Shown: in pieces, positions 8,686 through 22,689 of the stretch
How the letters are laid out: each line of letters begins with the position of its first letter
Position numbering within the stretch: the first letter of the stretch is position 1
Assembly: GCF_029227915.1 (NCBI RefSeq)
Contig: NC_079875.1
Coordinates: forward strand, 31,689,501-31,753,500
Length of the DNA stretch: 64,000 nucleotides
Source: Hydractinia symbiolongicarpus
Lineage: Eukaryota > Cnidaria > Hydrozoa > Anthoathecata > Hydractiniidae
Direction of reading: 5' to 3'
The notes under the pieces: model-generated
The model's database searches: none
Told to the model about the DNA's origin: nothing
What the model saw: only the letters and a program-made list of their open reading frames with translations
Program-made: the position numbers and the translations under genes

Positions 8686-11600
8686 TTCAATTTTAAAGAT
8701 AAAATATATAGAACCTGAGCCAAGGTTGTCGTCCCTAAATGTCAATTTTCTTGTATCAATACGAAAAATCGCAAATACATAAAACTCGTCTGTTTTAAAT
8801 GCCTGGTTTACCAATTTTAGGGACAAAATATAAGAACCTGAGACGAAATTGTTGAGCCTAGTACAACTATCCTGCGTCAATTCGAAAAATTACAAACATA
8901 TGAGATACTGGTCAATTTTAAATGCCTCGTTTATCAATTTTACGACGAAAACATATAGAACCTGAGACAAGGTTGTCGTTCCTAAATGACAATTATCCTG
9001 TATGAATACGAAAAATCGCAAATACATGACACTCGTCTCTTTTACATGCCTCGTTTATCAATTTTACGTCTAAAATATATAGAACCTCAGACGAGGTTGT
9101 TGACCCTAAATGACAATTATCTTGTATCAATACGAAAAATCGCAAAAATACAACACTCGTCTCTTTTAAAGGCCTCGTTTATCAATTTTACGGCTAAAAT
9201 ATATAGAACCTGAGACAAGGTTGTCGTCCCTAAATGACAATTTTCTTGTATCAATACGAAAAATTGCAAATGTATGAGACATTCGTCACTTTAAAATGCC
9301 TCGCTTATCAATTTTACGGCAATAATATATAGAACCTGAGATGAGGTTGTCGTCCCTAAAGTGCAATTATCTTGTATCAATACGAAAAATCGCAAATATA
9401 TGAGTCACTCGTCTCTTATAAATGCTTCGTATATCGATCTTAGGGCTAAAGTATAAAAACCTGAAACGAGGTTGTTGACCCTAAATGACAATTTTTTGCA
9501 TCAATACAAAAAATCGCAAATATATAACATTCATCTCTTTTAAATGCCTCGCTTGTCAACTTTACGGCTATAATATGTAGAACCTGAGACGAGGTTGTCG
9601 TCCCTAAAGTGCAACTATCTTGTATCAATACGAAAAATCGCAAATATGTAACACTCGTCTCCTTTAAATGCCTGGTTTATCAATTTTACAGATAAAATAT
9701 ATAGAACCTGAGCCAAGGTTGTCGATCCTAAATGACAATTATTTTGTATCAATACGAAAAATAGCAAATGTAAGAGACATTCGTCACTTTGAAATGCCTC
9801 GCTTATCAATTTTACGGCAATAATATATAGAACCTGAGATGAGGTTGTCGTCCCTAAAGTGCAATTATCTTGTATCAATACGGAAAATCGCAAATATATG
9901 AGTCACTCGTCTCTTATAAATGCTTCGTATATCGATCTTACGGCTAAAGTATAAAAACCTGAAACGAGGTTGTTGACCCTAAATGACAATTTTTTGCATC
10001 AATACAAAAAATCGCAAATATATAACATTCAACTCTTTTAAATGCCTCGCTTGTCAACTTTACGGCTATAATATGTAGAACCTGAGACGAGGTTGTCGTC
10101 CCTAAAGTGCAATTATCTTGTATCGATTCGAAAAATCGCAAATATGTAACACTCGTCTCCTTTAAATGCCTGGTTTATCAATTTTACAGATTAAATATAT
10201 AGAACCTGAGCCAAGGTTGTCGATCCTAAATGACAATTATCTTGTATCAATACGAAAAATCGCAAATAGGTATCAATCGTCTCTTTTAAATGCATCGTTT
10301 ATCAATTTTACGGCTAAAATATATAGAACCTGAGACGATGTTGTTGACCCTAACTGCTAATTATATTGTATGAACACGAAAAATCGCAAATATATGAGAC
10401 TAGTCACATTGAAATGCCTCGTTTATCAATTTTACGGCTATATTATATAGAACCTGGGACGAGGTTGTCGTCCCTAAACTACAATTATCCTGGATCAATA
10501 CGAAAAATCGCAAATATAAGAGACACTCGTCAATTTTAAATGCCTTGTTTATCAATTTTATGGCCAAAATATATAGAACCTCAGACAAGGTTGTTGACCC
10601 TAAATGAGAATTATCTTGTATCAATACAAAAATCGCAAATATATAACACTCGTCACTTTGAATGCCTCGTTTATCAATTTTACGGCTGAAATATATAGAA
10701 CCTGAGACAAGGTTGTCGTCCCTAAATTACAATTTTCTTGCATCAATACAAAAAATCGCAAATATATAACGCTCGTCTCTTTTACATGCCTCGTTTATCA
10801 TTTTTACGTCTAAAATATATAGAACCTCAGACGAGGTTGTTGACCCTAAATGACAATTTTTTGCATCAATACGAAAAATCGCAAATACATAACATTCATC
10901 TCTTTTAAATGCCTCGCTTGTCAACTTTACGGCTATAATATATAGAACCTGAGACGAGGTTGTCGTCCCTAAAGTACAATTATCTTGCATCAATACGGAA
11001 AATCGCAAATATATGAGTCACTCGTCTCTTATAAATGCTTCGTATATCGATCTTACGGCTAAAGTATAAAAACCTGAAACGAGGTTGTTGACCCTAAATG
11101 ACAATTTTTTGCATCAATACAAAAAATCGCAAATATATAACATTCATCTCTTTTAAATGCCTCGCTTGTCAACTTTACGGCTATAATATGTAGAACCTGA
11201 GACGAGGTTGTCGTCCCTAAAGTGCAATTATCTTGTATCGATTCGAAAAATCGCAAATATGTAACACTCGTCTCCTTTAAATGCCTGGTTTATCAATTTT
11301 ACAGATTAAATATATAGAACCTGAGCCAAGGTTGTCGATCCTAAATGACAATTATCTTGTATCAATACGAAAAATCGCAAATATGTATCAATCGTCTCTT
11401 TTAAATGCCTCGTTTATCAATTTTACGACTAAAACATATAGAACCTGAGACGATGTTGTTGACACTAACTGCTAATTATCTTGTATGAACACGAAAAATC
11501 GCAAATATATGAGACTAGTCACATTGAAATGCCTCGTTTATCAATTTTACGGCTATAATATATAGAACCTGGGACGAGGTTGTTGTCCCTAAACTACAAT

Positions 11601-13869
11601 TATCCTGTATCAATACGAAAAATCGCAAATAAAAGAGACACTCGTCAATTTTAAAGGCCCCGTTTATCAATTTTACTGCTAAAATATATGGAACCTGGGA
11701 CGAGGAAACTACAATTATCCTACATAAATACGAAAAATCGCGAATATATGAGACTAGTCACATTGAAATGCCTCGTTTAAAAATTTTACGGCTATATTAT
11801 ATAGAACCTGGGACGAGCTTGTCGTCCCCAAACTACAATTATCCTGTATCAATACGAAAAATCGCAAATATAAGAGACACTCGTCAATTTTAAATGCTTT
11901 GTTTATCAATTTTATGGCCAAAATATATAGAACCTCAGACGAGGTTGTTGACCTTAAATGACAATTATCTTGTATCAATACAAAAATCGCAAATATATCA
12001 CACTCGTCACTTTGAAATGCCTCGTTTATCAATTTTACGGCTGAAATATATAGAACCTGAGACAAGGTTGTCGTCCCTAAATTACAATTTTCTTGTATCA
12101 ATACAAAAAATAGCAAATATATAACGCTCGTCTCTTTTACATGCCTCGTTTATCAATTTTACGTCTAAAATATATAGAGCCTCAGACGAGGTTGTTGACC
12201 CTGAATGACAATTATTTTGTATCAATACGAAGAATTGCAAATATATAACACTCGTCACTTTGAAATGCCTCGTTTATCAATTTTACGGCTGGAATGTACA
12301 GAACCTGAGACGAGATTTTTGACCCTGAATGACAATTATCTTGTATCAATACGAAAAATCGCAAATATATAACACTCGTCTGTTTAAATGCCTCGTTTAT
12401 AAATTTTACGGCTATAATGTATAGAACCTGAGACAAGGTTGTCATCCCTAAATGACAATTTTCGTGTATCAATACGAAAAATTGCAAATGTATGAGACAC
12501 TTGTTACTTTGAAATGCCTCGCTTATCAACTTTACAGCAATAATATATTGAACCTGAGACGAGGTTGTCGTCCCTAAAGTACAATTATCCTATATCAATA
12601 CGAAAAATCGCAAATATGTAACACTCGTCTCCTTTAAATGCCTGGTTTATCAATTTTACGGCAATAATGTATAGAACCGGAGACGAGGTTGTCGTCCCTA
12701 AAGTGCAATTATCTTGTATCAATACGGAAAATCGCAAATATATGAGACACTCGTCTCTCATAAATGCTTCGTAAATCGATCTTACGGCTAAAATATAAAA
12801 ACCTGAAAAGAGGTTGTTGACCCTAAATGACACATTTTTGCATCAATACAAAAAATCGCAAATATATGAGTCACTCGTCTCTTATAAATGCCTCGTTTTA
12901 CAATTTTACGGCTAAAATATAAAAACCTGAAAAGAGGTTGTTGACCCTAAATGACAAATTTTTGCATCAATACAAAAAATCGCAAATAAATAACACTCGT
13001 CTCTTTTAAAGGCCTCGTTTATCAATTTTACGTCTAAAATATATAGAACCTAAGACATGGTTGTCGTCCCTAACTGACAATTTTCTTGTATCAATACGAA
13101 AAATAGCAAATGTAAGAGATATTCGTCACTTTGAAATGCCTCGCTTATCAATTTTACGGCAATAATATATAGAACCTGAAATGAGGTTGTCGTCCCTAAA
13201 GTGCAATTATCTTGTATAAATACGGAAAATCGCAAATATATGAGTCACTCGTCTCTTATAAATGCTTCGTATATCGATCTTACGGCTAAAGTATAAAAAC
13301 CTGAAACGAGGTTGTTGACCCTAAATGACAATTTTTTGCATCAATACAAAAAATCGCAAATATATAACATTCAACTCTTTTAATTGCCTCGCTTGTCAAC
13401 TTTACGGCTATAATATGTAGAACCTGAGACGAGGTTGTCGTCCCTAAAGTGCAATTATCTTGTATCGATTCGAAAAATCGCAAATATATAACACTCGTCT
13501 CCTTTAAATGCCTGGTTTATCAATTTTACAGATAAAATATATAGAACCTGAGCCAAGGTTGTCGATCCTAAATGACAATTATCTTGTATCAATACGAAAA
13601 ATCGCAAATATGTATCAATCGTCTCTTTTAAATGCCTCGTTTATCAATTTTACGACTAAAACATATAGAACCTGAGACGATGTTGTTGACACTAACTGCT
13701 AATTATCTTGTATCAACACGAAAAATCGCAAATATATGAGACTAGTCACATTGAAATGCCTGGTTTATCAATTTTACGGCTATAATATATAGAACCTGGG
13801 TCGAGGTTGTTGTCCCTAAACTACAATTATCCTGTATCAATACGAAAAATCGCAAATATAAGAGACACT

Positions 13870-16860
13870 CGTCAATTTTAAAGGCCTCGTTTATCAATTT
13901 TACTGCTAAAATATATGGAACCTCAGACGAGGTTGTTGACCTTAAATGACAATTATCTTGTATCAATACAAAAATCGCAAATATATCACACTCGTCACTT
14001 TGAAATGCCTCGTTTATCAATTTTACGGCTGAAATATATAGAACCTGAGACAAGGTTGTCGTCCCTAAATTACAATTTTCTTGTATCAATACAAAAAATC
14101 GCAAATATAAAACGCTCGTCTCTTTTACATGCCTCGTTTATCAATTTTACGTCTAAAATATATAGAGCCTCAGACGAGGTTGTTGACCCTAAATGACAAT
14201 TATTTTGTATCAATACGAAGAATTGCAAATATATAACACTCGTCACTTTGAAATGCCTCGTTTATCAATTTTACGGCTGGAATGTATAGAACCTGAGACG
14301 ACATTTTTGACCCTGAATGACAATTATCTTGTATCAATACGAAAAATCGCAAATATATAACACTCGTCTGTTTAAATGCCTCGTTTATAAATTTTACGGC
14401 TATAATGTATAGAACCTGAGACAAGGTTGTCATCCCTAAATGACAATTTTCGTGTATCAATACGAAAAATTGCAAATGTATGAGACACTTGTCACTTTGA
14501 AATGCCTCGCTTATCAACTTTACGGCAATAATATATTGAACCTGAGACGAGGTTGTCGTCCCTAAAGTACAATTATCCTATATCAATACGAAAAATCGCA
14601 AATATATGAGACTAGTCACATTGAAATGCCTTGTTTATCAATTTTATGGCCAAAATATATAGAACCTCAGACGAGGTTGTTGACACTAAATGACAATTAT
14701 CTTGTATCAATACAAAAATTGCAAATATATAACACTCGTCACTTTGAAATGCCTCGTTTATCAATTCTACGGCTGAAATATATAGAACCTGAGACGAGGT
14801 TGTCGTCCCTAAATTACAATTTTCTTGCATCAATACAAAAAATTGCAAATATATAACGCTCGTCTCTTTTACATGCCTCGTTTATCAATTTTACGTCTAA
14901 AATATATAGAGCCTCAGACGAGTTGTTGACCCTAAATGACAATTATTTTGTATCAATACGAAGAATTGCAAATGCATGAGACACTCGTCACTTTGAAATG
15001 CCTCGTTTATCAATTTTACGGCTGGGATGTATAGAACCTGAGACGAGATTTTTGACCCTGAATGACAATTATCTTGTATCAATACGAAAAATCGCAAATA
15101 TATAACACTCGTCTGTTTAAATGCCTCGTTTATAAATTTTACGGCTATAATGTATAGAACCTGAGACAAGGTTGTCATCCCTAAATGACAATTTTCGTGT
15201 ATCAATACGAAAAATTGCAAATGTATGAGACACTTGTCACTTTGAAATGCCTCGCTTATCAACTTTACGGCAATAATATATTGAACCTGAGACGAGGTTG
15301 TCGTCCCTAAAGTACAATTATCCTATATCAATACGAAAAATCGCAAATATATGAGACTAGTCACATTGAAATGCCTTGTTTATCAATTTTATGGCCAAAA
15401 TATATAGAACCCCAGACGAGGTTGTTGACACTAAATGACAATTATCTTGTATCAATACAAAAATCGCAAATATATCACACTCGTCACTTTGAAATGCCTC
15501 GTTTATCAATTTTACGGCTGAAATATATAGAACCTGAGACAAGGTTGTCGTCCCTAAATTACAATTTTCTTGTATCAATACAAAAAATCGCAAATATAAA
15601 ACGCTCGTCTCTTTTACATGCCTCGTTTATCAATTTTACGTCTAAAATATATAGAGCCTCAGACGAGGTTGTTGACCCTAAATGACAATTATTTTGTATC
15701 AATACGAAGAATTGCAAATATATAACACTCGTCACTTTGAAATGCCTCGTTTATCAATTTTACGGCTGGAATGTATAGAACCTGAGACGAGATTTTTGAC
15801 CCTGAATGACAATTATCTTGTATCAATACGAAAAATCGCAAATATATAACACTCGTCTGTTTAAATGCCTCGTTTATAAATTTTACGGCTATAATGTATA
15901 GAACCTGAGACAAGGTTGTCATCCCTAAATGACAATTTTCGTGTATCAATACGAAAAATTGCAAATGTATGAGACACTTGTCACTTTGAAATGCCTCGCT
16001 TATCAACTTTACGGCAATAATATATTGAACCTGAGACGAGGTTGTCGTCCCTAAAGTACAATTATCCTATATCAATACGAAAAATCGCAAATATATGAGA
16101 CTAGTCACATTGAAATGCCTTGTTTATCAATTTTATGGCCAAAATATATAGAACCTCAGACGAGGTTGTTGACACTAAATGACAATTATCTTGTATCAAT
16201 ACAAAAATTGCAAATATATAACACTCGTCACTTTGAAATGCCTCGTTTATCAATTCTACGGCTGAAATATATAGAACCTGAGACGATGTTGTCGTCCCTA
16301 AATTACAATTTTCTTGCATCAATACAAAAAATTGCAAATATATAACGCTCGTCTCTTTTACATGCCTCGTTTATCAATTTTACGTCTAAAATATATAGAG
16401 CCTCAGACGAGTTGTTGACCCTAAATGACAATTATTTTGTATCAATACGAAGAATTGCAAATGCATGAGACACTCGTCACTTTGAAATGCCTCGTTTATC
16501 AATTTTACGGCTGGGATGTATAGAACCTGAGACGAGATTTTTGACCCTGAATGACAATTATCTTGTATCAATACGAAAAATCGCAAATATATAACACTCG
16601 TCTGTTTAAATGCCTCGTTTATAAATTTTACGGCTATAATGTATAGAACCTGAGACAAGGTTGTCATTCCTAAATGACAATTTTCGTGTATCAATACGAA
16701 AAATTGCAAATGTATGAGACACTTGTCACTTTGAAATGCCTCGCTTATCAACTTTACGGCAATAATATATTGAACCTGAGACGAGGTTGTCGTCCCTAAA
16801 GTACAATTATCCTATATCAATACGAAAAATCGCAAATATATGAGACTAGTCACATTGAAA
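13870..16860. repeat. Six-monomer higher-order repeat, four copies
   Basis: Landmark points recur at 14,517, 15,262, 16,006 and 16,751, spaced 745, 744 and 745 bp, which is six monomers. The last three copies are nearly identical. Copies alternate in a one-base indel (gacgagttgttg against gacgaggttgttg near 14,922, 15,664 and 16,409), so a 12-monomer step of 1,489 bp is an even better match than the single step. Confidence 0.8.
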
Positions 16861-16954
16861 TGCCTTGTTTATCAATTTTATGGCCAAAATATATAGAACC
16901 TGAGACGAGGTTGTTGACACTAAATGACAATTATCTTGCACCAATACGAAAAAT

Positions 16955-19723
16955 GGCAAATATATAACACTCGTCTCTTTTAAAGGCCTCTTTTATCAAT
17001 TTTACGGCTATAATACATAGAACCTCAGACGAGGTTGTTGACCCTAAACTACAATTATCCTGTATCAATACGAAAAATCGCAAATATACAACCCTCGTCT
17101 CTTTTAAAGGCCTCGTTTATCAATTTTACGGCTAAAATATATAGAACCTGAGACAAGGTTGTCGTCCCTAAATGACAATTTTCTTGTATCAATACGAAAA
17201 ATTGCAAATGTATGAGACATTCGTCACTTTGAAATGCCTCGCTTATCAATTTTACGGCAATAATATATAGAACCTGAGATGAGGTTGTCGTCCCTAAAGT
17301 GCAATAATCTTGTATCAATACGGAAAATCGCAAATATACAACATTCATCTCTTTTAAGTGCCTCGCTTGTCAACTTTACGGCTATAATATGTAGAACCTG
17401 AGACGAGGTTGTCGTCCCTAAAGTACAATTATCCTATATCAATACGAAAAATCGCAAATATATGAGACTAGTCACATTGAAATGCTTCGTTTATCAATTT
17501 TACGGCTATATTATATAGAACCTGGGACGAGGTTGACGTCCCTAAACTACAATTATCCTGTATCAATACGAAAAATCGCAAATATAAGAGACACTCGTCA
17601 ATTTTAAATGCCTTGTTTATCAATGTTATGGCCAAAATATATAGAACCTCAGACGAGGTTGTTGACCCTAAATGACAATTATCTTGTATCAATACAAAAA
17701 TTGCAAATATATAACACTCGTCACTTTGAAATGCCTCGTTTATCAATTTTACGGTTGAAATATATAGAACCTGAGTCAAGGTTGTCGTCCCTAAATTACA
17801 ATTCTCTTGCATCAATACAAAAAATCGCAAATATATAACGCTCGTCTCTTTTACATGCTTCGTTTATCAATTTTACGTCTAAAATATATAGAGCCTCAGA
17901 CGAGGTTGTTGACCCTAAATGACAATTATTTTGTATCAATACGAAGAATTGCAAATGCATGAGACACTCGTCACTTTGAAATGCCTCGTTTATCAATTTT
18001 ACGGCTGGAATGTATAAAACCTGAGACGAGATTTTTGACCCTGAATGACAATTATCTTGTATCAATACGAAAAATCGCAAATATATAACACTCGTCTGTT
18101 TTAAATGCCTCGTTTATAAATTTTACGGCTATAATGTATAGAGCCTGAGACAAGGTTGTCATCCCTAATCGACAATTTTCTTGTATCAATACGAAAAATT
18201 GCAAATGAATGAGACACTCGTCACTTTGAAATGCCTCGTTTATCAATGTTATGGCCAAAATATATAGAACCTCAGACGAGGTTGTTGACCCTAAATGACA
18301 ATTATCTTGTATCAATACAAAAATTGCAAATATATAACACTCGTCACTTTGAAATGCCTCGTTTATCAATTCTACGGCCGAAATATATACAACCTGAGAC
18401 GAGGTTATTGACCTTAAATGACAATTATCTTGTATCAATACGAAAAATCGCCAATACTTGGCACTCGTCTCTTTTAAATGCCTTGTTTTTCAATTTTACG
18501 GCTAAAATATATAGAACCTGAGACAAGGTTGTCGTCCCTAAAGTGCAATTATCTTGTATCAATACGAAAACGCGCAAATATATAACACTCGTCTCTTTTA
18601 AAGGCCTCGTTTATCAATTTTACGGCTATAATACATAGAACCTCAGACGAGGTTGTTGACCCTAAACTACAATTATCCTGTATCAATACGAAAAATCGCA
18701 AATATACAACCCTCGTCTCTTTTAAAGGCCTCGTTTATCAATTTTACGGCTAAAATATATAGAACCTGAGACAAGGTTGTCGTCCCTAAATGACAATTTT
18801 CTTGTATCAATACGAAAAATTGCAAATGTATGAGACATTCGTCACTTTGAAATGCCTCGCTTATCAATTTTACGGCAATAATATATAGAACCTGAGATGA
18901 GGTTGTCGTCCCTAAAGTGCAATAATCTTGTATCAATACGGAAAATCGCAAATATACAACATTCATCTCTTTTAAGTGCCTCGCTTGTCAACTTTACGGC
19001 TATAATATGTAGAACCTGAGACGAGGTTGTCGTCCCTAAAGTACAATTATCCTATATCAATACGAAAAATCGCAAATATATGAGACTAGTCACATTGAAA
19101 TGCCTCGTTTATCAATTTTACGGCTATATTATATAGAACCTGGGACGAGGTTGACGTCCCTAAACTACAATTATCCTGTATCAATACGAAAAATCGCAAA
19201 TATAAGAGACACTCGTCAATTTTAAATGCCTTGTTTATCAATGTTATGGCCAAAATATATAGAACCTCAGACGAGGTTGTTGACCCTAAATGACAATTAT
19301 CTTGTATCAATACAAAAATTGCAAATATATAACACTCGTCACTTTGAAATGCCTCGTTTATCAATTTTACGGTTGAAATATATAGAACCTGAGTCAAGGT
19401 TGTCGTCCCTAAATTACAATTCTCTTGCATCAATACAAAAAATCGCAAATATATAACGCTCGTCTCTTTTACATGCTTCGTTTATCAATTTTACGTCTAA
19501 AATATATAGAGCCTCAGACGAGGTTGTTGACCCTAAATGACAATTATTTTGTATCAATACGAAGAATTGCAAATGCATGAGACACTCGTCACTTTGAAAT
19601 GCCTCGTTTATTAATTTTACGGCTGGAATGTATAAAACCTGAGACGAGATTTTTGACCCTGAATGACAATTATCTTGTATCAATACGAAAAATCGCAAAT
19701 ATATAACACTCGTCTGTTTTAAA
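16955..19723. repeat. 1,618-bp offset duplication within the satellite
   Basis: About 1,150 bp from 16,955-18,105 reappears at 18,573-19,723, an offset of 1,618 bp (13 monomers plus 6 bp). Very few substitutions are seen, for example gcttcg against gcctcg near 17,485/19,103 and tatcaa against tattaa near 17,993/19,611. The intervening part is other monomers. Confidence 0.75.
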
Positions 19724-22689
19724 TGAATCGTTTATAGAATTTACGGCTAAAATATATAGAACCTGAGACAAGGTTGTCGTCCCTAAATGAAAATTTTCTT
19801 GCACCAATACGAAAAATTGCAAATGTAAGAGACACTCGTCACTTTGAAATGCCTCGCTTATCAACTTTACGGCAATAATATATAGAACCGGAGACGAGGT
19901 TGTCGTCCCTAAATGACAATTTTTTGCATCAATACAAAAAATCGCAAATATATGAGTCACTCGTCTCTTATAAATGCCTCGTTTTACAATTTTACGGCTA
20001 AAATATAAAAACCTGAAAAGAGGTTGTTGACCCTAAATGACAAATTTTTGCATCAATACAAAAAATCGCAAATATATAACACTCGTCTCTTTTAAAGGCC
20101 TCGTTTATCAATTTTACGTCTAAAATATATAGAACCTGAGACAAGGTTGTCGTCCCTAACTGACAATTTTCTTGTATCAATACGAAAAATAGCAAATGTA
20201 AGAGATATTCGTCACTTTGAAATGCCTCGCTTATCAATTTTACGGCAATAATATATAGAACCTGAGATGAGGTTGTCGTCCCTAAAGTGCAATTATCTTG
20301 TATCAATACGGAAAATTGCAAACATATGAGACACTCGTCTCTCATAAATGCTTCGTATATCGATCTTACGGCTAAAATATAAAAACCTGAAAAGAGGTTG
20401 TTGACCCTAAATGACAATTTTTTGCATCAATACAAAAAATCGCAAATATATGAGTCACTCGTCTCTTATAAATGCCTCGTTTTACAATTTTACGGCTAAA
20501 ATATAAAAACCTGAAAAGAGGTTGTTGACCCTAAATGACAAATTTTTTCATCAATACAAAAAATCGCAAATATATAACACTCGTCTCTTTTAAAGGCCTC
20601 GTTTATCAATTTTACGTCTAAAATATATAGAACCTGAGACAAGGTTGTCGTCCCTAAATGACAATTTTCTTGTATCAATACGGAAAATCGCAAATATATG
20701 AGTCACTCGTCTCTTATAAATGCTTCGTATATCGATCTTACGGCTAAAGTATAAAAACCTGAAACGAGGTTGTTGACCCTAAATGACAATTTTTTGCATC
20801 AATACAAAAAATCGCAAATATATAACATTCATCTCTTTTAAATGCCTCGCTTGTCAACTTTACGGCTATAATATGTTGAACTTGAGACGAGGTTGTCGTT
20901 CCTTAATGACAATTTTCTTGTCCCAATACGAAAAATTGCAAATATATAACGCTCGTCTCTTTTAAATGCCTCGTTTATCAATTCTACGGCCGAAATATAT
21001 ACAACCTCAGACGAGGTTATTGACCCTAAATGACAATTATCTTGTATCAATACGAAAAATGGCCAATACTTGACACTCGTCTCTTTTAAATGCCTTGTTT
21101 TTCAACTTTACGGCTAAAATATATAAAACCTGAAACGAGGTTGTCGTCCCTAAATGACAATTATCTTGCAACAATACGAAAAATCGCAAATATAGAACGC
21201 TCGTCTCTTTTAAATGCCTCGTTTATCAATTTTAAAGATAAAATATATAGAACCTGAGCCAAGGTTGTCGTTCCTTAATGACAATTTTCTTGTCCCAATA
21301 CGAAAAATTGCAAATATATAACGCTCGTCTCTTTTAAATGCCTCGTTTTACAATTTTACGTCTAAAATATATAGAACCTGAGACGATGTTGTCGTCCCTA
21401 AATGACAATTTTCTTGTATCAATACGGAAAATCGCAAATATATAACATTCATCTCTTTTAAGTGCCTCGCTTATCAACTTTACGGCTATAATATGTAGAA
21501 CCTCAGACGAGGTTGTTGACCCTAAATGACAATTATTTTGTATCAATACGAAGAATTGCAAATGCCTGAGACACTCGTCACTTTGAAATGCCTTGTTTAT
21601 CAATTTTACGGCTGGAATGATTAGAACCTGAGACGAGATTTTTGACCCTGAATGACAATTATCTTGTATCAATACGAAAAATCGCAAATATATAACACTC
21701 GTCTGTTTAAATGCCTCGTTTATAAATTTTACGGCTATAATGTATAGAACCTGAGACAAGGTTGTCATCCCTAAATGACAATTTTCGTGTATCAATACGA
21801 AAAATTGCAAATGTATGAGACACTTGTCACTTTGAAATGCCTCGCTTATCAACTTTACGGCAATAATATATTGAACCTGAGACGAGGTTGCCGTCCCTAA
21901 AGTACAATTATCCTATATCAATACGAAAAATCGCAAATATATGAGACTAGTCACATTGAAATGCCTTGTTTATCAATTTTATGGCCAAAATATATAGAAC
22001 CTCAGACGAGGTTGTTGACCCTAAATGACAATTATCTTGTATCAATACAAAAATTGCAAATATATAACACTCGTCACTTTGAAATGCCTCGTTTATCAAT
22101 TCTACGGCTGAAATATATAGAACCTGAGACAAGGTTGTCGTCCCTAATTTACAATTTTCTTGCATCAATACAAAAAATCGCAAATATATAACGCTCGTCT
22201 CTTTTACATGCCTCGTTTATCAATTTTACGTCTAAAATATATAGAGCCTCAGACGAGGTTGTTGACCCTAAATGACAATTACTTTGTATCAATACGAAGA
22301 ATTGCAAATGCATGAGACACTCGTCACTTTGAAATGCCTTCTTTATCAATTTTACGGCTGAAATATATAGAACCTGAGACAAGGTTGTCATCCCTAAATG
22401 ACAATTTTCTTGTCCCAATACGAAAAATTGCAAATATATAACGCTCGTCTCTTTTAAATGCCTCGTTTTACAATTTTACGTCTAAAATATATAGAACCTG
22501 AGACGAGGTTGTCGTCCCTAAATGACAATTTTCTTGTATCAATACGAAAAATTGCAAATGTATGAGACATTCGTCACTTTGAAATGCCTCGCTTATCAAT
22601 TTTACGGCAATAATATATAGAACCTGAGATGAGGTTGTCGTCCCTAAAGTGCAATTATCTTGTATCAATACGGAAAATCGCAAATATAT

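Noticed and set aside
21334-21852. 172-codon minus-strand frame (also at 28,415 and 30,901) and about 100 similar frames across 8-47 kb
   Set aside because: They are satellite sequence read as protein. They coincide with open frames on the other strand, follow monomer copy number and length variants, and show no domain or independent start context. Not annotated as genes.
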